Shown one piece after another: positions 51,689 to 62,516 of a stretch of 64,000 nt of DNA. The position numbers and the translations under genes were made by a program. This DNA comes from Rhodocyclaceae bacterium (GTDB lineage: Bacteria; Pseudomonadota; Gammaproteobacteria; Burkholderiales; Rhodocyclaceae): contig JAGTRP010000003.1 in the NCBI GenBank assembly GCA_018261935.1, positions 223,932 through 287,931 on the forward strand, given 5' to 3'. Each line of letters begins with the position of its first letter. The stretch's first letter is position 1. Below the pieces are notes generated by a model. The model was not told where the DNA came from. It did not search any database and saw nothing but the letters and a program-made list of their open reading frames with translations.

Positions 51689-52180
51689 CTAGGCGTTCCA
51701 GAATTCCAGGATGAAGGCGGCGATGGCTTCGGGGTCGTTGAGGTCGAGCCGGGGCCGGTCGGTATCGATTTCGGCGTCGCTCGCCACGGCTACGATGTCG
51801 TCCCGCTCCGGGTAGAGGGGCGGCTTGCCGTGGTCGGGCCGGTAGACCTCCAGCTTCGGGATGGGCTCGTTCTTGAAGCCCTCCACCAGTACCAGGTCGC
51901 AGGGGGCGAGGCGGTCCAGCAACTCCCCCAGGGTGGGCTCGGCGGCGTCCCGCAGCTCGTGCATCAGGGCCCAGCGCTGGCCGCAGGAAAGCAGCACCTC
52001 GGTGGCGCCGGCTTCCCGGTGCCGGTAGGAGTCCTTGCCCGGCCGGTCGATGTCGAAGCCGTGGTGGGCATGCTTGATGACCGAAACCCTGAGGCCCCGG
52101 GCGGTGAGCCGGGGGATCAGCCGCTCCAGCAGGGTGGTCTTGCCGGAGCCGGAATAGCCGGCGATGCCGAAAACTCTCAT
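51689..52180 (-). CDS. mobB: MobB, molybdopterin-guanine dinucleotide biosynthesis protein B
   Basis: 163-residue P-loop GTPase, MRVFGIAGYSGSGKTTLLERL, with VSVIKHAHHGFDIDRPGKDS and DLVLVEGFKNEPIPKLEVYR, all typical of MobB. It assists MobA in forming the guanine dinucleotide form of the cofactor (bis-MGD) used by DMSO-reductase-family enzymes such as nitrate or perchlorate reductase. mobA is not in the window. The start overlaps the upstream ATP-grasp-like gene by ATGA. Confidence 0.95.
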   Translation of the reverse strand: MRVFGIAGYSGSGKTTLLERLIPRLTARGLRVSVIKHAHHGFDIDRPGKDSYRHREAGATEVLLSCGQRWALMHELRDAAEPTLGELLDRLAPCDLVLVEGFKNEPIPKLEVYRPDHGKPPLYPERDDIVAVASDAEIDTDRPRLDLNDPEAIAAFILEFWNA

Positions 52181-53493
52181 GCGGGAATCCTGCCCGGGTT
52201 GGGCACCGCCAGGACGGAGGCGAAGCCGCCGCCAGGGGTGCGGAAATTGGTGGTCTGGCCCTGGTAGAGCCGGGCGGCGACCAGCTGTATGCGGCCGCCA
52301 TAGACGTAGCAGCGCAGGTCCAGCTTCATATCCTGGGCCTGGGCTGCCACCTCGACGCGCCGCTCCGAGGGGGGCACGATTTCCTGGGCGATGTAGCCGC
52401 CCTGGAGGATTTCCTCGAACACCCGCTTGGTGAGCTTGTCGCCCCGGTAGGCGGCGCGGCTGCCGAAACCGGCGGCCGGCTTGAAGAACCAGTGCCGGCG
52501 CTGCTGCCAGAAGCGCTCCCCGTCCTCCGCCCGCACCGCCACGGTGGGGGGAATGCCGGCCAGGAGGATCTTCCGGGTGGCTTCCGGCACGCCGAGTTCG
52601 ACCAGCTTCGCCTCATCCGACAGCAGCATCAGGTTGCGCTTGTCGGCATAGAGGGCATGGGCCCGGGGATGCGGCGTCAAGACCACCCCGTCGGCCTCGT
52701 AGGCGGCCCGCAGGGCGGCGTTGCCGGGGGCTTCCAGGGCGAAGTCGGTGAGCCGGTTGTAGACGAGATCCACCGTTTCGCTCCGGCAGGTCAGCCTTTC
52801 GCCGTCCCATTCGAGTTCCGACGGGGCCACCACCCGGGCGGCAATGCCGTTGGCCTCGAAGAGCTGGCGGAAGAGTTCGAACTCCGGCGCCAGGTATTGC
52901 TCCGCCGGGTTGTCGTCCACGATGGCGATGCAACCCAACGGCCGCTCGCCCCGGGCGAGGCGCCATTCCTCCCGGAACATGGCGAGGAAGCCCTGCTCCA
53001 CCGTTTCGGCAGCATCGGGCAGCATGGCGGCCACCGGCCCGCAGCAGGCCCGCTGGGCCCGGGCCAGCCGGGCGTTGAGGAGCCCGCCGCCGGCGTTGGT
53101 GTTGATCTCGATGAGGCGCGGTCCCGACAGGTCCACGTGGAAGTCGTAGCCCAGGAAGACACCCCGGGCCGGCACCGGCCGCTGGGCGATGGCGCTTGCC
53201 CGGGCCAGGACGGTCTCCTGGTAGGCCGGCAACGCCACCACCGACTCGATGGCGGCGACGATTTCGGCCATGCGCTTCAGGCTCGCCTCGCCGGCGAAGA
53301 CCACCGTATCGGAAAAGAGGTGGGGCCGGGAGCGGCGCAGCTCGTCGTAGTCGAGGCCGCCGCCGGCTTCCAGGGCGAGCCGCAGGGCTTCGCGGTCCAC
53401 CGACAGGCAGGCGCATTCGCGGTTGAGCTGGCGGGCGGCCTCGCGGCAGTCCGGCGGCAAGTTGGGACGGTACAGGGTGATGGGGCGGCTCAT
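52177..53493 (-). CDS. ATP-grasp-like protein of unknown function in the molybdenum cofactor operon
   Basis: 438 residues, no signal peptide. LGYDFHVDLSGPRLIEINTN with AGGGLLNARL (about 115-145) resembles the acidic metal-binding IEIN motif of ATP-grasp enzymes, and HWFFKPAAGFGSRAAYRGDK (about 330-350) the glycine-rich nucleotide loop. The IEIN motif precedes the loop, as in circularly permuted ATP-grasp proteins (glutathionylspermidine-synthetase-like). ATGA overlaps with both dinG upstream and mobB downstream imply tight coexpression. I do not recognise a named enzyme; ligation of an amine or amino acid to a carboxylate is a guess from the fold. Confidence 0.7.
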   Translation of the reverse strand: MSRPITLYRPNLPPDCREAARQLNRECACLSVDREALRLALEAGGGLDYDELRRSRPHLFSDTVVFAGEASLKRMAEIVAAIESVVALPAYQETVLARASAIAQRPVPARGVFLGYDFHVDLSGPRLIEINTNAGGGLLNARLARAQRACCGPVAAMLPDAAETVEQGFLAMFREEWRLARGERPLGCIAIVDDNPAEQYLAPEFELFRQLFEANGIAARVVAPSELEWDGERLTCRSETVDLVYNRLTDFALEAPGNAALRAAYEADGVVLTPHPRAHALYADKRNLMLLSDEAKLVELGVPEATRKILLAGIPPTVAVRAEDGERFWQQRRHWFFKPAAGFGSRAAYRGDKLTKRVFEEILQGGYIAQEIVPPSERRVEVAAQAQDMKLDLRCYVYGGRIQLVAARLYQGQTTNFRTPGGGFASVLAVPNPGRIPA

Positions 53494-55415
53494 CGCTTCT
53501 CGAAAAAATTGAGCACTTCGGACAGTTCCCGGGAGCGCTTCATCGGCGGCAGACTTTGCCATACCCGGCGCCCATAGGGCTTTGATATGAGTCGTGGATC
53601 GCAGATCATGAGGACCCCCCGGTCGCTCTCGTCGCGGATGAGGCGCCCGGCGCCCTGCTTGACGTTGATGACCGCCCGGGGCAGCTGGTATTCCATGAAG
53701 GCGTTGCGGCCGGCCTGGTTCATCTGCTCGATGCGGGCCGCCAGCACCGGATCGTCGGGGGGCGCGAAGGGCAGCTTGTCGATGACCACCAGGGACAGAG
53801 CCTCGCCCCGCACGTCGACACCTTCCCAGAAGCTCTGGCTGCCCACCAGGACGGCGTTGCCCAGGCGGCGGAAGCGGTCCAGCAATTCGTTCTTGCTGCC
53901 CTCCCCCTGCATGAGGAGCGGCATCAGGAGCTTTTCGTCCTCCAGCCTCGCCTGCAGCAGTTCCCGGAGCCGGCGCATGGCCCGCAGGCTGGTGCACAGG
54001 AAGAAGGCGCCGCCGCCGCAGGCTTTCAGGACGGGGAAGGCGGCATCCACCACCGCTTCCGTATAGCGGATCGAGTTGGGATCGGGCATCCCCAGGGGGG
54101 CGTAGAGGACGGCCTGGCTGCCGTAGTCGAAGGGGCTCTGCCAGCACCCGGACTCGGCATCGCCCAGCCCGAGTTCGGCGCAGTAGTGGCGGAAATTGCC
54201 CTGCACCGCCAGGGTGGCCGAGGTGAATATCCACGCCCGGGGATGGCCGCCCATCTGCTTCCTGAAGATATTGGCCACGTCCAGGGGGGTCAGGTTGAGC
54301 TGCAGGGACTGGGAGAAGGCTTCGGCCCAGCGCACGTAGCCGGGTTCCGCCGGGTTCCTCCAGGCTTCCAGCCGATTGGCGAGTTCGCCGGCCCGCTGCC
54401 AGCAGTTCTCCAGCCCTTCGGAGCGCTCCGCCTGGGTTTCCAGCAGGGCCGCGTAACGGTCCAGCTCCTCCTGCAAGGCTTTCAGGGCGGCATTGAAGCC
54501 CTGGTTGTCGTCCAGCTGGGCGGCGGCAAAGCGCCCGGCATCCGCCCCCACCGCCAGACGCAGGTCCTTGGCTGTCTTTTCCAGCTTGCGGCTGCCGTCC
54601 TGCAGATCGACGCAGTCCCGGGCGTTCGCCAGGCCCTCGGTGCGGCTGTCCCGGGCCAGGTCAACGATCTGGGCCGAGGAGACGGTTTCCCCGAAGAAGA
54701 GGGTCGCCACTTCCGGCAACTGGTGGGCCTCGTCGAAAATCACCGTATTGCAGGCCGGCAGGAGTTCCGCCATGCCCTCGTCCCGGAGCATGACGTCGGC
54801 GAAGAAGAGGTGGTGATTGACCACCACCAGGTCGGCAGCCATGGCCTCCCGCCGGGCCGCCATGACAAAGCATTCCTTGTAGCTGGGGCAGTCCTGGCCC
54901 AGGCAGTTCTCCCGGGTGGAGGTGACGGCGTTCCAGACGGAGGAGGTCTCGGGCACGTCGAGGCATTCCGCCTTGTCGCCGGTCTGGCTGGTTCGGGCGA
55001 AACTCGCCACCCGGTGGGCATGGGCGGCGTCTTCCCGGGTCAGGAAGCGGCCGTCCGCCAGGGCATGTTCCAGATGGTAGGGACAGACATAGTTGGCCCG
55101 CCCCTTCAGGAGCGCCACCCGCACCGGCGCCTTGAGGGCCTTCTTGACGGTGGGGATGTCCTTGGTGAAGAGCTGGTCCTGGAGGGTCTTGGTGCCGGTG
55201 GAAACGATAACCTTGCCGCCGGCGGACAGGGCGGGCACCAGGTAGGCGAAGGTCTTGCCGGTGCCGGTGCCGGCCTCGGCGATGAATACCGTGGAGCCGT
55301 GGATGGCGGCGCCGATGCGCTCGGCCATCTCCACCTGCTGCTGGCGGACACGGTAGCCTGGAATGGCCTGGGCCAGGGGGCCATCGGGGGCGAAAATTTC
55401 AGAGAGGGAAGACAA
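53490..55415 (-). CDS. DinG/YoaA-type ATP-dependent Fe-S DNA helicase
   Basis: 641-residue XPD-like superfamily 2 helicase. Walker A AEAGTGTGKT at 46-55, the four cluster cysteines C111, C171, C176 and C182 (ANYVCPYH; ENCLGQDCPSYKECF), the DEAH box VIFDEAHQLPE, and C-terminal motifs LVGSQSFWEGVDVRGEAL and QGAGRLIRDESDRG. YoaA-type proteins unwind forked or damaged DNA; DinG resolves R-loops. Length fits YoaA better than DinG. It leads a run dinG/yoaA, ATP-grasp-like, mobB, moeA, moaD, moaE and overlaps the second gene by ATGA. Confidence 0.92.
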   Translation of the reverse strand: MSSLSEIFAPDGPLAQAIPGYRVRQQQVEMAERIGAAIHGSTVFIAEAGTGTGKTFAYLVPALSAGGKVIVSTGTKTLQDQLFTKDIPTVKKALKAPVRVALLKGRANYVCPYHLEHALADGRFLTREDAAHAHRVASFARTSQTGDKAECLDVPETSSVWNAVTSTRENCLGQDCPSYKECFVMAARREAMAADLVVVNHHLFFADVMLRDEGMAELLPACNTVIFDEAHQLPEVATLFFGETVSSAQIVDLARDSRTEGLANARDCVDLQDGSRKLEKTAKDLRLAVGADAGRFAAAQLDDNQGFNAALKALQEELDRYAALLETQAERSEGLENCWQRAGELANRLEAWRNPAEPGYVRWAEAFSQSLQLNLTPLDVANIFRKQMGGHPRAWIFTSATLAVQGNFRHYCAELGLGDAESGCWQSPFDYGSQAVLYAPLGMPDPNSIRYTEAVVDAAFPVLKACGGGAFFLCTSLRAMRRLRELLQARLEDEKLLMPLLMQGEGSKNELLDRFRRLGNAVLVGSQSFWEGVDVRGEALSLVVIDKLPFAPPDDPVLAARIEQMNQAGRNAFMEYQLPRAVINVKQGAGRLIRDESDRGVLMICDPRLISKPYGRRVWQSLPPMKRSRELSEVLNFFEKR

Positions 55416-55485
55416 GGCAGTGACGACCGGAAAAGTGGGCCGAATCTTAGCAGATAGAAGGCCCGACGGCCCCTTTACAAAGGTA

Positions 55486-56901
55486 TCAGGCCATCAGGCG
55501 TCCCAGGCGCCGCACGGCATCCTCGATCTCCGGCGTATGGGGATTGCCGCAATTGAGGCGCAGGCAGTTCCGGTACATGCCGCTGGCGGAAAACAGCTCG
55601 CCCGGCACGAAGGCCACCCCGTCGGCCAGCGCCCGTTCGTGGAGGGCTGTGGCGTCGATGTTTTCCGGCAGTTCCACCCAGAGGACGAAGCCGCCCTGGG
55701 GCTGGGTCAGGCGGGTGCTGGCCGGAAAATGGCGGGCCACCGCGGCGGCCATGGCTTCCACCTGCTGCCCGTAGGTCCGGCGCAGGGTCCGCAGGTGGCG
55801 GTCATAGGCCCCTGAAGCCAGGTACTCCGCCAGCACGTGCTGGGTGACGGGATTGGTACCGCCGCTGGTGATGGTCTTCTGCAGCGCCACCTGGGGGCGG
55901 CGACGCCCCGCCGCCACGAAGCCGAGGCGCAAGGACGGGGACAGGCTCTTGGAAAAGGAGGCGCAGAGCATGACGTTGCCGGCCTCGTCGAAGGCCTTGA
56001 TGGGCCAGGGGCGCTGGTCGCCGAAATGGAGGTCGCCGTAGATGTCGTCCTCGATGACCGCCACCCCCCTTTCGGCCGTCAAGCGGGCCAGGCGCCGCTT
56101 GTTTTCATCCGGCATGATGCAGCCCAGGGGATTGCCGGCGTTGGGTACCAGGAGGCAGGCCGCCACCCTCCCCTGCCGGGTGGCCAGGTCGAGGGCCTCG
56201 ATGGAAAGGCCGCTGCGCGGATCGGTGGGAATTTCCAAGGCCTTCAAGCCCAGGCTCTCCAGCAACTGGAGCATGAGGTAATAGGCCGGTGACTCGACCG
56301 CCACCGTATCCCCCGGCCGGGTGACGGCCCGCAGGCAAAGCCCCAGCGCCTCGGTGCAGGAGTTGGTGATGACGATTTCGGCGGCGTCCAGGGGGCCGCC
56401 CCAGGCCAGGGAGCGGCGCACCAGCTGACGCACCAGGGCGGGCTCATCCGTATGGAAGTAATTGCCGCCGGCCAGCAGGCCGGGATGGCGCCGGGCCACG
56501 CCGGCGTAGAGCCGATGCAGGGCGGCGATGGGCAACAGGGAGGGAGCCGGCAAGGCGGCGGCGAGGGGCGCCACCCCGGCCTGCATGCCGGCCTGGAGCA
56601 CCCGCACCAGCTTCTGGCTCACATCCACATCCACCGCCGCATCCGGCGTCGAGCGGGCGCTGGGCTGGGGCCGGGCGGCCCCCCGATGGCGGACGAAGAA
56701 CCCGGACTGGGGCCGGGCCTCCACCAGGCCCCGGTCCTCCAGCCGGCGCAGGGCCTGGACCACGGTGGACACCGACAGCCGGCGCTCCCGGGACAGTCGC
56801 CGTACCGATGGCAGGCGATCCCCGGGCCGCAGGGTCCCGGTGGCGATGAGGCCGCCCAGTTCCTCGGCCAGTTTCTCGTAACGCAGCAGTTCTTCGCCCA
56901 T
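55486..56901 (-). CDS. MocR-family regulator (GntR winged helix plus aminotransferase-like domain)
   Basis: 471 residues: an N-terminal GntR winged helix (YEKLAEELGGLIATGTLRPG; LPSVRRLSRERRLSVSTVVQ) joined to a fold-type I aminotransferase domain with NYFHTDEPALVRQLV, VITNSCTEALGL, LVPNAGNPLG, the aspartate in VIEDDIYGDLHFG and the PLP lysine in ASFSKSLSPSLRLGF. MocR proteins use PLP to sense amines or amino acids. It faces a DUF2917 gene across 149 bases that hold three copies of a candidate operator, so autoregulation and control of that gene are likely. Confidence 0.92.
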   Translation of the reverse strand: MGEELLRYEKLAEELGGLIATGTLRPGDRLPSVRRLSRERRLSVSTVVQALRRLEDRGLVEARPQSGFFVRHRGAARPQPSARSTPDAAVDVDVSQKLVRVLQAGMQAGVAPLAAALPAPSLLPIAALHRLYAGVARRHPGLLAGGNYFHTDEPALVRQLVRRSLAWGGPLDAAEIVITNSCTEALGLCLRAVTRPGDTVAVESPAYYLMLQLLESLGLKALEIPTDPRSGLSIEALDLATRQGRVAACLLVPNAGNPLGCIMPDENKRRLARLTAERGVAVIEDDIYGDLHFGDQRPWPIKAFDEAGNVMLCASFSKSLSPSLRLGFVAAGRRRPQVALQKTITSGGTNPVTQHVLAEYLASGAYDRHLRTLRRTYGQQVEAMAAAVARHFPASTRLTQPQGGFVLWVELPENIDATALHERALADGVAFVPGELFSASGMYRNCLRLNCGNPHTPEIEDAVRRLGRLMA

Positions 56902-56909
56902 GGCTCTCC

Positions 56910-56970
56910 ACCGGTACAGTTGGCACGGATAAGGACCGGCACAGTCGCTACAACGAGAAACTGTGCCGGT
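56910..56970. promoter_or_regulatory. Three-copy operator between mocR and the DUF2917 gene
   Basis: ACCGGTACAGT (56910-56920) and ACCGGCACAGT (56935-56945) are direct repeats, and ACTGTGCCGGT (56960-56970) is the same 11-mer inverted. All three begin exactly 25 bp apart. A direct repeat plus inverted half-site is the arrangement known for MocR-family operators. Confidence 0.75.
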
Positions 56971-57050
56971 TACAATTCAATTGCATTGTGACTGTATCAC
57001 CACCCCGGCCCGCCCTACACTGTTCCGACGATGAGTCCGAGGAGCGAGCC

Positions 57051-57380
57051 ATGCGCCTTCAGCTGGAAAACACCGAACTGCTGTTGCGGGAAGACCGCCC
57101 CCTGGGGCTGGTTCAGGGCAAGGGATGCACCATCCGCTGTCTGGCCGGCATCGCCTGGCTGACCGTGGCCGGCGAGGCCGAGGACCGCTTCCTGTCAGCC
57201 GGCCAGGATCACCGCCTGGAAAGCGACGGGCTGGCCCTCATCGAATCCTTGGGACAGCAGGCGACCATCCGCCTCGAGCCGGCGGCATCAGGATTTCACC
57301 CTCCTTTCACCCGCCTGATTTCCCGGCTGGCCGGGCAATTGGATACTATTCCCTTGCCGGGCCTGCTCCGGCACGGTTGA
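57051..57380 (+). CDS. DUF2917 domain protein
   Basis: 109 residues. LGLVQGKGCTIRCLAGIAWL followed by TVAGEAEDRFLSAGQDHRLE is the DUF2917 pattern, a small cupin-like beta domain of unknown function common beside MocR/GntR regulators. The start MRLQLENTELLLRE at 57051 is preferred over an in-frame start at 56988, since GAGCGAGCC-type sequence precedes it and the extension is not conserved in character. Probably controlled by the divergent MocR protein. Confidence 0.78.
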   Translation: MRLQLENTELLLREDRPLGLVQGKGCTIRCLAGIAWLTVAGEAEDRFLSAGQDHRLESDGLALIESLGQQATIRLEPAASGFHPPFTRLISRLAGQLDTIPLPGLLRHG

Positions 57381-57432
57381 GATACGCCCAACCGAACGCC
57401 CCATTATTCTCGAAGAGCCCAAACGGTTGCCC

Positions 57433-58263
57433 ATGACTCCAGACCCATATGTTTTCGCGCCCAGCTACGGGCCGCCCCACCACACCGGCCCATCGCTGGT
57501 ATTTGCCTTCGTGGGCGACAAACTCGTGATCGGACCGGATAACCGCCTCCCCACGGCGGCACCACTGGGCATGTCGAGAGAGTGCAGCGAGACCCTGGTC
57601 TTCGGATCGCTGAACGGCCTGGTCTGCGAACTGCGGGTCTGGCCGGCAGCGACCGCCCTTCCCTCCGGCCTCGGCACCGCCCACTACCGGCAGCTCTGGG
57701 GGCAGTGGGAGCAGGGGCAGCTGGATGCCCTCTGCCGCGCCCAGCAACTCGCCACCTGGATTCATCAGAACCGGTTTTGCGGCGTCTGCGGCCAGCCTTT
57801 GAGAACGAGACCGGACGAACCGGCGCGGGAATGTGGCGCCTGCGGCTTCAGGGCCTACCCCAGAATCTCGCCGGTCTGCATCGGGCTGGTGCTGAAGGGA
57901 GACGAGGTATTGCTGGCGCGATCCCCGCATTTTCCCGCCGGTGTCTACAGCGCCCTGGCGGGATACCTCGAGGCCGGCGAAACGGCAGAAGAATGCCTGC
58001 GCCGGGAAATCCGCGAAGAAGCGGGAATCGAGATCGACAATATCCGCTGGTTCGGCAGCCAGGCCTGGCCTTACCCCCATTCCCTGATGATGGGGTTCTT
58101 CGCCGACTACGCCGCCGGTGAGATCCGGCCCCAGGCGGGGGAAATCGAGGACTTGCAGTGGTTCGGGAAGGATCGGCTCCCTACCCTCCCCCACCCGTCG
58201 ACCATCGCCTTCAGGATGCTGGACCTGTTCTACGGGGGCCTGGTCGGCTCCCACAGGACATAG
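57433..58263 (+). CDS. nudC: NudC, NAD(H) pyrophosphatase / RNA deNADding enzyme
   Basis: 276-residue Nudix hydrolase that splits NADH to NMNH and AMP and removes NAD caps from RNA in E. coli. A four-cysteine zinc ribbon (FCGVCGQP and RECGACGFRAYPRISP) precedes the Nudix box GYLEAGETAEECLRREIREE with AGIE, followed by the NudC-type SQAWPYPHSLMMGF. The ATG at 57433 is chosen; a TTG two codons upstream is also in frame. It converges with purL across a long hairpin. Confidence 0.94.
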   Translation: MTPDPYVFAPSYGPPHHTGPSLVFAFVGDKLVIGPDNRLPTAAPLGMSRECSETLVFGSLNGLVCELRVWPAATALPSGLGTAHYRQLWGQWEQGQLDALCRAQQLATWIHQNRFCGVCGQPLRTRPDEPARECGACGFRAYPRISPVCIGLVLKGDEVLLARSPHFPAGVYSALAGYLEAGETAEECLRREIREEAGIEIDNIRWFGSQAWPYPHSLMMGFFADYAAGEIRPQAGEIEDLQWFGKDRLPTLPHPSTIAFRMLDLFYGGLVGSHRT

Positions 58264-58301
58264 GCCCGACCCCGGGCCCGGCCCATCCCCGGTCGGAGCC
58301 A

Positions 58302-58343
58302 CCCCTTGGAGATCAAGCATCCATGCGGATCTCCAAGGGGTTT
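58302..58343. terminator. Long hairpin between convergent nudC and purL
   Basis: CCCCTTGGAGATC (58302-58314) pairs perfectly with GATCTCCAAGGGG (58328-58340); the loop itself contains GCAT-CC-ATGC. Only three T residues follow on the plus strand, so termination is probable but not canonical. Confidence 0.65.
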
Positions 58344-58371
58344 CCAGGCCGGGAATTTTCTCAGGCCCGAA

Positions 58372-62310
<3,939 letters not shown>

Positions 62311-62347
62311 GGCAGGGATAAAGAAGGGAATGGCAGGAAAGCTCGCC

Positions 62348-62374
62348 ATTATACCGCAGGGACAGAATGTCCCT
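62348..62374 (-). promoter_or_regulatory. purL promoter -10 with adjacent perfect inverted repeat
   Basis: TATAAT on the minus strand (62348-62353) lies 38 bases before the purL start. Immediately upstream, AGGGACA-TTC-TGTCCCT (62358-62374) is a perfect 7-bp inverted repeat filling the -10/-35 spacer, a position typical for a repressor site. No good -35 is seen. On the plus strand the same repeat is followed by T5, so it could also act as a weak terminator. Confidence 0.5.
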
Positions 62375-62516
62375 TTTTACTGTTCCGTTGCTGCGATGAA
62401 TTGGTGTCCAAACCATCCGACGCTAGATGGACATGCTGAAAACTGACCTTCCTCCGCGAAAAAAACTCCTTTAGCATACCGCTCCTTCAAGGAAGCCAGA
62501 CAGCTCGGAAAGCACG

